A DNA stretch of 7,653 nt from Embleya sp040605455. GTDB taxonomy: Bacteria > Actinomycetota > Actinomycetes > Streptomycetales > Streptomycetaceae. Location of the stretch: the NCBI RefSeq assembly GCF_040605455.1, contig NZ_JBEXCV010000258.1:1-7653 (forward strand), read 5' to 3'. The notes under the pieces were generated by a model, which saw only the letters and a program-made list of their open reading frames with translations, searched no databases and was not told where the DNA came from. A program made the position numbers and the translations under genes. Of the stretch, positions 1 to 6,077 are shown in pieces (positions within the stretch are counted from its first letter, which is position 1; each line of letters opens with the position of its first letter).

Positions 1-315
1 GCGGAGCCCGCGCCGGCGATCACCGCGATGGCGGGCGGCTCGGCCGACCCCGAAACCGATGCCGAAGTCGCGGACCAGGCCCGGACACCGGACGCCGACC
101 CGGCCGCGGACTCGGCTCCGCCGCGGACCACCCGCCCGCGCCCCCGGGCCGAGACCGGTGCGGCCCGTCCGCCCCGGCCCGCCCGCACGACCGGATCGGC
201 CCGGCGGCCGGAGCAGGTTCGAACCGACCCGTGCGACGCGCTCGCGGCGGGCGGGGTCTTCCCCGTCGGCGGCGTCACCCACCGCTGGTGCCACCGGCAG
301 GAGGGCCTGCGGTGA
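1..315 (+). CDS. C-terminal fragment of an unrecognised protein (5' end outside window)
   Basis: The frame is open from the first base and ends at TGA 313-315, giving about 104 residues. Almost every codon ends in G or C, as expected of a real gene in this genome, so I prefer this frame to the overlapping open frame that ends at 346. An internal ATG at 28 exists, but the frame continues to the left edge, so the true start is probably outside. The fragment is rich in Ala, Pro, Arg, Asp and Glu and looks like a disordered tail: first acidic (residues 15-40), then Pro/Arg-rich (about 41-70). It ends in a more ordered-looking segment, roughly residues 75-104, with two cysteines at 78 and 97 flanking a FPVGG motif. 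I do not recognise the family and assign no function. It is possible, though less likely, that this is non-coding GC-rich sequence. Confidence 0.5.
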   Translation, partial: AEPAPAITAMAGGSADPETDAEVADQARTPDADPAADSAPPRTTRPRPRAETGAARPPRPARTTGSARRPEQVRTDPCDALAAGGVFPVGGVTHRWCHRQEGLR

Positions 316-342
316 CACCGATCTCCTTGCCTCGCCCCTTTA

Positions 343-371
343 TTGACTGTTCGTCAGATGGCTCGTACGGT
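343..371 (+). promoter_or_regulatory. Candidate sigma-70-type promoter of the SDR gene
   Basis: TTGACT (343-348) and TACGGT (366-371) are separated by exactly 17 bases. Both fit the housekeeping -35/-10 pattern (TTGACa, TAnnnT). The site lies in a locally AT-richer spacer 37-65 bases upstream of the GTG start at 408. The -35 box overlaps a small inverted repeat, TGAC-N5-GTCA (344-356), a plausible repressor site. The call rests on sequence match and position only. Confidence 0.45.
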
Positions 372-396
372 CGGCGCGCTGTGCACGCCTAGCGCC

Positions 397-402
397 GGGA
401 GG
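397..402 (+). promoter_or_regulatory. Ribosome binding site for the SDR gene
   Basis: GGGAGG lies 5 bases before the GTG at 408. It supports that GTG as the start, since there is no closer ATG with a similar Shine-Dalgarno match. Confidence 0.6.
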
Positions 403-407
403 CAACC

Positions 408-1205
408 GTGTTTCGTGAAGCCCTCGATCTGACCGGCCGGGTCGCCGTCGTCACCGGCGCGGCCTCGGGCATCGGCCGCTCCAGCGCCGAGGTGCTGGCC
501 GATCTGGGCGCGACCGTGATCTGCGCGGACATTTACGAAGCGGGAGCCCGGGAGACCGCGAAGGCGATCGTGGCCGCCGGCGGCGCCGCGAGCGCCGCCG
601 CCGTGGACACCTCCGAGGCGGCTCAGGTGGACGCGCTGATCAACGACGCGGTCACCGCGCACGGCCGGCTCGACGTCCTCGCCAACATCGCCGGGGTAAT
701 GCACTCGAGCACGGTGATCGAGACCGAGGAGGCCGACCTCGACCGGGTCCTCGCAATCAACTTCAAGGGCGTCTTCTTCGGTTGTCGGGCCGCCGCGCGG
801 GTGATGTCCGCGCAGGGCTTCGGCAGCATCGTCAACATGGCCTCCGGCGCCGTGGACACCGCGACCTCGGGCCTGCTGTGCTACGGCGCGGCCAAGGCCG
901 CCGTGGTGCAGTTGACCAAGACCCTGGCCACCGAGGTCGGCCCCAGCGGCGTGCGGGTCAACGCGGTCGCGCCGGGCTGGATCGTCACCGGGATGACCGG
1001 CCGGCACTGGACCGACGCGGAGGGCAACGAGGACCTGGAGCGCAAGGCCGCCGTGGCCGCGCCGATGGCTCGGATGACCCCGCTGCGCACCGTCGGCGAG
1101 CCCACCGACATCTCCTACGCGGTCGCCTACCTCGCCTCGGACGCCGCCAGGTTCGTCACCGGCCAGATCCTGCGCCCCAACGGCGGCATCGCGATGCCCT
1201 GGTAG
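408..1205 (+). CDS. Classical short-chain dehydrogenase/reductase (SDR family oxidoreductase)
   Basis: A complete 265-residue cytosolic NAD(P)-dependent oxidoreductase, a typical length for classical SDRs. The Rossmann glycine motif TGAASGIG is at residues 16-23. An Asp at 41, at the end of the second strand, suggests NAD(H) rather than NADP(H). The NNAG-type motif appears as NIAG (93-96). The catalytic residues are all present: Asn118, Ser146, Tyr159 and Lys163 (YGAAK). A PGW segment follows near 189-191, and the C-terminus carries the usual GQILRPNGG ending. The start is GTG, backed by GGGAGG 5 bases upstream. The gene stands alone, with its own candidate promoter and a strong hairpin 14 bases after the stop. 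The substrate cannot be told from sequence; 3-oxoacyl-ACP reductase-like, sugar or steroid/alcohol dehydrogenase roles are all possible. The family call is firm. Confidence 0.95.
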   Translation: MFREALDLTGRVAVVTGAASGIGRSSAEVLADLGATVICADIYEAGARETAKAIVAAGGAASAAAVDTSEAAQVDALINDAVTAHGRLDVLANIAGVMHSSTVIETEEADLDRVLAINFKGVFFGCRAAARVMSAQGFGSIVNMASGAVDTATSGLLCYGAAKAAVVQLTKTLATEVGPSGVRVNAVAPGWIVTGMTGRHWTDAEGNEDLERKAAVAAPMARMTPLRTVGEPTDISYAVAYLASDAARFVTGQILRPNGGIAMPW

Positions 1206-1219
1206 TCCACCCACGCCGA

Positions 1220-1249
1220 AGCCCCGCCTCCCGGGAGGGAGACGGGGCT
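1220..1249. terminator. Strong hairpin terminator between the convergent SDR and dps genes
   Basis: AGCCCCG (1220-1226) pairs with CGGGGCT (1243-1249), and CTCCC (1228-1232) pairs with GGGAG (1237-1241). There is one C/A mismatch, and the loop is GGGA, a GNRA tetraloop on the plus strand. It lies 14 bases after the SDR stop and about 40 bases after the dps stop on the other strand, so it could serve both. There is no T-run, which is common for terminators in high-GC actinomycetes. Confidence 0.75.
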
Positions 1250-1289
1250 CGGACGACAGGCCGGAGACGACCCGACCATCGCGGATCGC

Positions 1290-1763
1290 TCAGGTCTGGT
1301 TCTCGGCCTGGAACATCCAGCTCATCTTCTCGAGGTCCGCGGCGATCGTGATGAACAGGTCCTGGCTGACCGGGTCCTGCTCCTCGGTGACCGCGATGCG
1401 CTCGCGCATGCGCTCGATCACCGCGCCGTAGACGCCGACGAAGTAGCCCACCACATCGGCGTCCTTGATCCAGCCGGAATCCGGCTGCGGGAGGCCGCTG
1501 CCCGCGGTGATGCTCGCGGCCCGGCCGTCGGGGTTGTAGCCGATCGCCGAGGCGCGCTCGGCGACGGTGTCCGCGAAGGTACGCGCCGAGGTGACCACCT
1601 CGTCCAACTGTAGGTGGATCGAACGAAAGCGCGGGCCGACCACATTCCAGTGGGTCTGCTTGGCGACCAACGAGAGGTCTATCAGGTCGACGAGGGCGCC
1701 CTGGAGCGCCTCGCCGGTGATCTTGCGCGCCTCGTCGGACAGGGGGCTCTTGACGACGACCAT
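1290..1763 (-). CDS. dps: Dps family ferritin-like DNA-protection protein
   Basis: A 157-residue protein, normal for the Dps family, which assembles into a dodecameric shell. It oxidises and stores iron using hydrogen peroxide and shields the nucleoid during stress. The ferroxidase signature is intact: His38 (THWNVVG), His50, Asp54, Asp65 and Glu69 (AER), with the spacings of the canonical Dps centre. The frame could extend upstream to 1826. I chose ATG at 1763-1761 because GAGGAG lies 9 bases before it and the added residues look like translated leader. The rest of the chain is one four-helix ferritin-like domain with no obvious Lys-rich N-terminal tail, so DNA binding may differ from the E. 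coli protein. By synteny with clgR it probably corresponds to Streptomyces DpsB (from memory). Confidence 0.93.
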   Translation of the reverse strand: MVVVKSPLSDEARKITGEALQGALVDLIDLSLVAKQTHWNVVGPRFRSIHLQLDEVVTSARTFADTVAERASAIGYNPDGRAASITAGSGLPQPDSGWIKDADVVGYFVGVYGAVIERMRERIAVTEEQDPVSQDLFITIAADLEKMSWMFQAENQT

Positions 1764-1772
1764 GGTGCTACG

Positions 1773-1779
1773 ACTCCTC
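1773..1779 (-). promoter_or_regulatory. Ribosome binding site deciding the dps start
   Basis: On the minus strand GAGGAGT lies 9 bases before the ATG at 1763. It favours this start over the in-frame upstream start at 1826, which falls inside an inverted repeat. Confidence 0.65.
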
Positions 1780-1815
1780 GGGGTTGGTGTCGATCGGACC
1801 ACCGAGTCGGGGAAC

Positions 1816-1834
1816 CCGGTGTGCATGGCACCGG
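1816..1834. repeat. Perfect inverted repeat CCGGTG-N7-CACCGG upstream of dps
   Basis: CCGGTG (1816-1821) and CACCGG (1829-1834) are exact 6-base inverted arms around a 7-base spacer, 53-71 bases before the dps ATG. This geometry fits a dimeric regulator operator or a short 5'-UTR stem. Which one applies, if either, cannot be told from sequence. Confidence 0.5.
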
Positions 1835-1861
1835 ATGCCCCGAATCGATAAAACGATGCTC

Positions 1862-1886
1862 CCGAGTGGGAAAAACCACACCTCGG
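1862..1886 (-). terminator. Possible weak terminator hairpin after clgR
   Basis: On the minus strand CCGAG pairs with CTCGG and TGG with CCA, with a 3-base bulge on one side and a T-rich loop. It lies 9 bases past the clgR stop and is followed within about 10 bases by TTTTAT. The stem is short, so it may only reduce read-through into dps. Confidence 0.3.
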
Positions 1887-1895
1887 TCGTCGTGC

Positions 1896-2288
1896 TCAGG
1901 CCGCCACCACCACGCTCACCGCGTTGTCGGCGGAGATCGGGCCCGAGCCCGACGACCGGTCGTTGTTCTGACGTTCCGCGGCAGCGCGCTCGTTCGGCGT
2001 GAAGCCGGCACCGACCGGCTCCAGGACCGGCCGCATCGCCTCGGCCGAGGCCAGCTCGGCGAGGGCCAGCTCGTCGCTGACCTCCCGCATGAGCACGGAC
2101 ATGCGCACGTCCAGCGCGTCGCAGATCGCGGCGAGCAGTTCGGACGAGGCTTCCTTCTGGCCGCGCTCGACCTCGGACAGGTAGCCAAGGGATACCCGGG
2201 CTGAGGACGAAACCTCGCGCAGGGTGCGACCCTGACGCTGGCGCTGGCGCCGCAGCACGTCACCCAGCAGGCGACGGAGCAGGATCAT
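1896..2288 (-). CDS. clgR: ClgR-type HTH transcriptional activator of protease genes
   Basis: A 130-residue XRE/Cro-type DNA-binding protein. The helix-turn-helix spans roughly residues 22-43 (TLREVS...SLGYLSEVERG), with the conserved continuation SSELLAAICDALDV. The N-terminal MILLRRLLGDVLRRQR and the motif GQKEASSELL are those I know from actinobacterial ClgR, which activates clp and lon protease genes. The tail after residue 75 is variable and ends in VVVAA. In Streptomyces lividans the C-terminal alanines of ClgR are reported to be needed for its degradation by ClpP, so this tail probably makes the protein short-lived. The ATG at 2288 has GGAGGGAG 6 bases upstream. The location, downstream of the ftsK/pgsA/cinA block, also fits ClgR. 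The family call is strong; the target genes are not in this window. Confidence 0.92.
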   Translation of the reverse strand: MILLRRLLGDVLRRQRQRQGRTLREVSSSARVSLGYLSEVERGQKEASSELLAAICDALDVRMSVLMREVSDELALAELASAEAMRPVLEPVGAGFTPNERAAAERQNNDRSSGSGPISADNAVSVVVAA

Positions 2289-2294
2289 CGGTCG

Positions 2295-2302
2295 CTCCCT
2301 CC
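2295..2302 (-). promoter_or_regulatory. Ribosome binding site of clgR
   Basis: On the minus strand GGAGGGAG ends 6 bases before the ATG at 2288. It is a strong Shine-Dalgarno match and fixes the start. Confidence 0.7.
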
Positions 2303-2493
2303 TAGGGCGGCTCGGGGGGTCACAGCCCCACCGTACCTGCCCGACCGCGCGGGTGTGCCCGCCTTACGGTCCTGTTCACTCAGGGCGTGGAACCTTGACG
2401 GCGGGGGTGTCCAGGGTCCATAGGGTTCGCGGGGCGCTCCCGCCTCGATTCGCAGCACGTCGTTGCCCACCCTTCCGCGTGTCCCCCGCATTC
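2303..2493 (-). promoter_or_regulatory. cinA-clgR spacer, probable clgR promoter region
   Basis: This is most of a 244-base gene-free stretch upstream of clgR. Its length, and the terminator at its cinA end, imply that clgR has its own promoter here. A TACGGT that could be a -10 box lies at 2335-2330 (minus strand), but no good -35 box is found 16-19 bases upstream. A small inverted repeat, GCGGG-N4-CCCGC, is at 2349-2362. I see no convincing ClgR autoregulatory box and no conserved small gene. Confidence 0.35.
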
Positions 2494-2519
2494 CCGACCG
2501 GGGCGCTCTCCCCGGTCGG
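2494..2519 (-). terminator. Perfect 10-bp hairpin terminator after cinA
   Basis: CCGACCGGGG (2494-2503) and CCCCGGTCGG (2510-2519) form an uninterrupted 10-bp stem with a 6-base loop, starting 13 bases after the cinA stop codon. There is no T-run, but stem strength and position make it the likely end of the rodZ-like/rimO/pgsA/cinA transcript. It separates that unit from clgR. Confidence 0.8.
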
Positions 2520-2532
2520 CGGGCGCGCCCGG

Positions 2533-3810
2533 TCACCCCGTACACGCCGGGTCCTGCTCGGCCGGCAGCCCCGCCAGGACGCACCGGAGCAGATCCAGCA
2601 CGCGGACCGTGGTCATCTCCCGAATCCTGCTCCGACTGCCCGAGAACAGCAGCGACAGCACGGTTGTTCCCTCGGGGCCGGCCACCGCGATGTGTACGGT
2701 ACCCACGGGCTTGCCGTCCTGGGGGTCCGGACCGGCGACCCCCGTCGTGGCCACCCCGTACGTACCCGACATGATCCGCCGCACACCCTCGGCCATCCGC
2801 GCCGCCACGTCCGGGTGAACCGCGCCCTCGGCGGCGAGCAGGTCGGCGTCCACGCCGAGCACCGAGCCCTTGACCTCGGTGGCGTACGCGGTGACCGAGC
2901 CGCGCACACTCGCGGACGCACCGGGCACCGAGGTCAGTTCGGCGGCGACCAGGCCGCCGGTGAGCGATTCGGCCACCGCGACGGTGGCGTCGTGCTCACG
3001 CAGCAGAGCCAGTACGACGCCGGCCAGCGTGTCGCCGGCCTCGCCGTAGACGCAGCCGCCGAGCAGTTCGCGGGCCCGCAGCGCGGCGGCGTCGACCGCC
3101 TCGGCGCCGCCGGGGGCGGTCGCGGTGAGCTTGACCCGCGTCTGGCCCGCGGTGGCGAGGTAGGCCACCTCGACCGCGCCCGCGACCGCGAGTTCCTTCT
3201 CCAGCGGTTCCAGCATCCCGGCGATCACGCCCTCGCCGATCGACGCGGTGAGCAATTGGCGCTGGGCCCGGATCGGCGGATCGCCGGCGCGGCGCAGCAG
3301 GTCGGGCAACACCTGTGCCTCGGTCATCGCGATCATCTCGTGCGGCGGGCCGGGAACCGCGTACACCCGCACATCGCCGATCGAAATCGCCACTCCCGGG
3401 GCGCTGCCGTTCGGATTGGGCAACGAGTGACCGCCCTCGGGCACGTCGGCCTGCTGGAGACCGAGCGCGGTCAGGGTGCGGTTCAGGCCCTGATAGCGGC
3501 GGCGCAGCCAGTCCTCGATCGCCGGGTCCCGGCGCAGCGCCACCCCGGCGACGGCCGCGATCGCCTCGCGGGTGCGGTCGTCGGAGGTGGGGCCCAGGCC
3601 ACCGGAGACGAGCACCGCGTCGGCGCGTCGCACCGCCTGGGTGAGCACGTCGATCATCTCGTCGAGGCCGTCGCCCACGGTGGACACGCCGGTCACTCGC
3701 AGCCCGGCCGCGGTGAGCCGCCGGCCAAGGGTGACCGCATTCGTGTTCACCACGTCGCCGACGAGCAACTCGTCCCCCACCGCGACCAGTTCGACCTTCA
3801 ATTCGCGCAT
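2533..3810 (-). CDS. cinA: CinA-like protein: MocF-type domain plus nicotinamide-nucleotide amidase domain
   Basis: A 425-residue two-domain protein of normal CinA length. Residues 1-170 form the molybdopterin-binding-like (COG1058) domain. It shows VGDELL and NTNA near the start, VSGGLGPTSDD (68-78) and PGPPHEM (153-159). In characterised CinA proteins this domain has ADP-ribose/CoA-type pyrophosphatase activity. Residues about 262-415 are the PncC amidase domain, which deamidates NMN to nicotinate mononucleotide in pyridine-nucleotide recycling. Here the nucleophile motif is AESLTGG (Ser282, with Leu where Cys is usual), followed by Lys314 in a TEVKGSVLGV segment and TTGVAGP (355-361). The start is ATG at 3810 with a purine-rich GGGAGAGGG just upstream. 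It lies 36 bases after pgsA and is probably co-transcribed. The protein is cytosolic. Despite the name, a role in competence is not implied. Confidence 0.94.
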   Translation of the reverse strand: MRELKVELVAVGDELLVGDVVNTNAVTLGRRLTAAGLRVTGVSTVGDGLDEMIDVLTQAVRRADAVLVSGGLGPTSDDRTREAIAAVAGVALRRDPAIEDWLRRRYQGLNRTLTALGLQQADVPEGGHSLPNPNGSAPGVAISIGDVRVYAVPGPPHEMIAMTEAQVLPDLLRRAGDPPIRAQRQLLTASIGEGVIAGMLEPLEKELAVAGAVEVAYLATAGQTRVKLTATAPGGAEAVDAAALRARELLGGCVYGEAGDTLAGVVLALLREHDATVAVAESLTGGLVAAELTSVPGASASVRGSVTAYATEVKGSVLGVDADLLAAEGAVHPDVAARMAEGVRRIMSGTYGVATTGVAGPDPQDGKPVGTVHIAVAGPEGTTVLSLLFSGSRSRIREMTTVRVLDLLRCVLAGLPAEQDPACTG

Positions 3811-3846
3811 GGTCCCTCTCCCCCGTGGTCGGAATCCCTCCCGACG

Positions 3847-4521
3847 TCAGACCTGTCCGGCGGGCACCGGCGTGCCGCGTCGCAGTCGTACGGCCTTGAC
3901 GATGTAGTCGAGGCCGGTCACCACGGTGATGATCACCGCGGCCGCCATGACCCAGGCCCGCGTGCTGGCCAGCGGGCCGGTCATGACCAGTGTGTACATG
4001 CCGATCGCGACGCCCTGGAGCATGGTCTTCGCCTTGCCGCCCCGGCTGGCCGGGATCACGCCGTGGCGGATCACCCAAAAGCGCAGCAGGGTGATGCCGA
4101 TCTCCCGGGCGAGCACCACGAGGGTGACCCACCACGGCAGGTCGCCGAGCGCGGACAGGCTGATCAGCGCGGCGCCCATCAGCGCCTTGTCGGCGATCGG
4201 ATCGACGAGTTTGCCGAAGTCGGTGACCAGGTTGTGCATCCGGGCCAGCTTGCCGTCGAAGAGGTCGCTGATGCTGGCGACCGTGAACGCGGCCCAGGCC
4301 CAGGCCCGCCAGGCGGGGTCGTGGCCACCGTCCTGGAGCAGCAGGACGACGAAGACCGGCACCAGGGCCACCCGCATCATGGTCAGCGCGTTGGCCGCGT
4401 TCCACGCGCTCACCGAGGTGGTGGGGTCGCCGAGGCGGTCCGGCTTCGGCGGGTGGTTGGCCGCGGCGGCGCGGACCGCCTCGGCCGGACGCCGGCGCTG
4501 TGGTGCCGGTTCGGCCGTCAC
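3847..4521 (-). CDS. pgsA: CDP-diacylglycerol-glycerol-3-phosphate 3-phosphatidyltransferase
   Basis: A 224-residue integral membrane enzyme of the CDP-alcohol phosphatidyltransferase family. It transfers a phosphatidyl group from CDP-diacylglycerol to glycerol-3-phosphate, the committed step to phosphatidylglycerol and cardiolipin. The family motif D-x2-D-G-x2-A-R-x8-G-x3-D-x3-D is complete: Asp86, Asp89, Gly90, Ala93, Arg94, Gly103, Asp107 and Asp111. Hydrophobic segments around 45-62, 73-85, 112-140, 165-180 and 188-202 fit the multi-span fold. The first 38 residues are a polar Ala/Pro/Arg-rich extension, as seen in other actinobacterial members. The start is GTG 4521-4519, overlapping the rimO stop as GTGA, so translation is probably coupled. 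Actinobacteria carry several paralogues, including phosphatidylinositol-phosphate synthase. The neighbours rimO, cinA and clgR favour the PGP synthase assignment. Confidence 0.9.
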   Translation of the reverse strand: MTAEPAPQRRRPAEAVRAAAANHPPKPDRLGDPTTSVSAWNAANALTMMRVALVPVFVVLLLQDGGHDPAWRAWAWAAFTVASISDLFDGKLARMHNLVTDFGKLVDPIADKALMGAALISLSALGDLPWWVTLVVLAREIGITLLRFWVIRHGVIPASRGGKAKTMLQGVAIGMYTLVMTGPLASTRAWVMAAAVIITVVTGLDYIVKAVRLRRGTPVPAGQV

Positions 4522-6017
4522 CGATCACCCCCGGGCACGATCACGTCGACCGCCTCGCCGTGCAGGTCGGCGCCCTCGCTGTCAGTGACCCGGACCCGGA
4601 CCAGATCGCCCACCCGCAGGCCCTCGCCGAGCACCGTCGTCGATCCGTCGGTCTCGGGGGCCTGGTGGTGTGCGTGGCCCTCGGCGGTACCGTCCTCGCC
4701 CACTTCCTCGATCAGCACGATCACCTCGGTGCCGATCCGGTCCTCGGCGCGCTGCGCGACCAGTTCCTCGGCCAGCCGGGAGATCCGCTCCACGCGCGCG
4801 GCGACCACGTCCGGCTCGACCTTGTCGGCGTAGCCGGCCGCCTCGGTGCCGTCCTCGTCCGAGTAGCCGAACACGCCGATGGCGTCCAGCCGAGCGGCGA
4901 CCAGGAAGCGCTCCAGCTCGTCGACGTCCTCTTCGGTCTCGCCGGGGAAGCCGACGATGAAGTTGGAGCGGGCGCCGGCCTCGGGGGCCTTGGCCCGGGC
5001 CTGGTCCAACAACGCGGTGAACGCCTCGCGCGAGCCGAACCGGCGCATCTTGCGCAGCACCGGCTCGGAGGCGTGCTGGAAGGACAGGTCGAAGTAGGGC
5101 GCGACGCCGGGCGTACCGGTGAGCACGTCGATCAGGGTCGGCCGCATCTCGGCGGGCTGGAGGTAATTGACCCGGACCCGCTCGATGCCCTCGACGGCGG
5201 CCAGTTCCGGCAACAGCGTCTCCAGCAGCCGCAGGTCGCCCAGGTCCTTGCCGTAGGAGGTGGAGTTCTCGCTGACCAGGACGATCTCGCGGACGCCCTG
5301 CTCGGCCAGCCAGCGGGCCTCGGCGATCACATCCGAGGGGCGGCGGGAGAGGAACGAGCCCCGGAAGGAGGGGATCGCGCAGAACGAGCAGCGGCGGTCG
5401 CAGCCGGAGGCGAGCTTGAGCGAGGCGACCGGGCCCGAGCCGAGTCGGCGGCGCAGCGTGCGCGGCCCCGAGGCGGGGGCCAGGCCCTCCGGCAGGTCCT
5501 CGGGAGCGCCGTGGCCGGGCACCGCGACATCGGCGGCCTGGCGCTCGACCGGGGTGATCGGCAACAGCGCGCGGCGATCGCGCGGCACGTGCGAGGTGTG
5601 CGCGTCGCCCGCGAGGATCGAGCGCAGGCGGGTGGAGATGTCGCTGTAGTCGTCGAAGCCGAGCACCGCATCCGCCTCGGGCAGCGCGCCCGCGAGCTGA
5701 TCACCGTAGCGCTCGGCCAGACAACCGACCGCGACGACGGCCTGGGTGCGGCCGTCGCCCTTGAGGTCGGCGGCCTCCAGGACGGTGTCGATCGAGTCCT
5801 TTTTGGCGGACTCGACGAAACCGCACGTGTTGACCATGACGACGGAGGCGTCCGCGGCGTCCTCGACGAAGGACCAGCCGTCGGCCTCGAGCCGGCCGGC
5901 GAGTTCCTCGGAGTCCACCTCGTTGCGGGCGCAGCCGAGGGTGACCAGGGCGACGGTGCGCAGGGCGGAGGGGCTCTCGGCCGGGGCGGCGGGGCTGGTG
6001 GTATCGCGGGCGGACAT
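4518..6017 (-). CDS. rimO: Ribosomal protein S12 methylthiotransferase
   Basis: A 499-residue radical-SAM methylthiotransferase. RimO adds a methylthio group to an aspartate of ribosomal protein S12 and uses two 4Fe-4S clusters. The N-terminal UPF0004 domain (about 20-135) has its three cluster cysteines, Cys29 (GCARNEVDSE), Cys65 (NTCGF) and Cys99 (VGCLAERY). The radical-SAM domain follows with CxxxCxxC as Cys206, Cys210 and Cys213. A TRAM-like domain fills roughly 430-496. The NEVDSE and GCLAERY signatures favour RimO over MiaB. A linker of about 50 residues (145-196) between the first two domains is longer than in the E. coli enzyme. The start is ATG at 6017. Only a weak Shine-Dalgarno match lies upstream, and an 81-base spacer with a hairpin separates it from the rodZ-like gene. 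It overlaps pgsA by 4 bases. Confidence 0.95.
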   Translation of the reverse strand: MSARDTTSPAAPAESPSALRTVALVTLGCARNEVDSEELAGRLEADGWSFVEDAADASVVMVNTCGFVESAKKDSIDTVLEAADLKGDGRTQAVVAVGCLAERYGDQLAGALPEADAVLGFDDYSDISTRLRSILAGDAHTSHVPRDRRALLPITPVERQAADVAVPGHGAPEDLPEGLAPASGPRTLRRRLGSGPVASLKLASGCDRRCSFCAIPSFRGSFLSRRPSDVIAEARWLAEQGVREIVLVSENSTSYGKDLGDLRLLETLLPELAAVEGIERVRVNYLQPAEMRPTLIDVLTGTPGVAPYFDLSFQHASEPVLRKMRRFGSREAFTALLDQARAKAPEAGARSNFIVGFPGETEEDVDELERFLVAARLDAIGVFGYSDEDGTEAAGYADKVEPDVVAARVERISRLAEELVAQRAEDRIGTEVIVLIEEVGEDGTAEGHAHHQAPETDGSTTVLGEGLRVGDLVRVRVTDSEGADLHGEAVDVIVPGGDR

Positions 6018-6046
6018 GCCGGAAAGCCTACGTCAGGCGCGGGCGT

Positions 6047-6077
6047 GAACCGGACGCAGGGAAGAGTCCGACGGTTC
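6047..6077 (-). other. Hairpin in the rodZ-like/rimO spacer
   Basis: GAACC (6047-6051) plus GGAC (6052-6055) can pair with GTCC (6066-6069) and GGTTC (6073-6077), giving 9 bp with a 3-base bulge and a 10-base loop. It lies within the only sizeable gap (81 bases) inside the leftward cluster. It could be an attenuator, an RNA processing site or a terminator preceding a rimO promoter. No promoter is visible. Confidence 0.35.

Larger units (their letters stand above)
1764..1895 (-). promoter_or_regulatory. clgR-dps spacer: probable dps control region
   Basis: This 132-base non-coding spacer holds the only AT-rich stretch nearby. On the minus strand the segment around 1844-1857 reads ATCG-N6-CGAT with a TTTTAT core, which could be part of a promoter. 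I could not match a convincing -35 box or a stress-sigma GTTT...GGGTAT pattern. A perfect inverted repeat sits at 1816-1834 and a weaker hairpin at 1862-1886. The spacing would allow dps to be transcribed independently of clgR. Confidence 0.4.

Noticed and set aside
210..230. tRNA-like T-loop sequence GGTTCGAACC
   Set aside because: The five bases on either side of the loop do not form a T-stem, no acceptor, D or anticodon arms surround it, and it lies inside a reading frame with coding composition.
354..1214. Long open frame on the minus strand opposite the SDR gene
   Set aside because: It is the usual mirror frame of a GC-rich gene. The plus-strand SDR has every family motif; the antisense product has none.
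1764..1826. Upstream extension of dps by 21 residues
   Set aside because: The upstream start lies in an inverted repeat without a ribosome site, and the added residues do not resemble Dps N-termini. The ATG at 1763 has GAGGAG before it.
2425..2436. GTTCGC...GCG upstream of clgR as a possible ClgR autoregulatory box
   Set aside because: The half-sites are only 3 bases apart, whereas the ClgR consensus I recall has GTTCGC and GCG separated by about 6 bases, so the match is probably chance.
2285..2584. 99-residue minus-strand frame spanning the cinA-clgR spacer
   Set aside because: It starts inside the 3' end of cinA, runs through the terminator hairpin, overlaps the clgR ribosome site and shows no recognisable protein pattern.
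2353..4833. Very long plus-strand open frame opposite cinA and pgsA
   Set aside because: It lies antisense to two clearly recognised genes, is low-complexity His/Gly/Arg/Asp-rich and shows no known domain, as expected from GC-rich antisense sequence.
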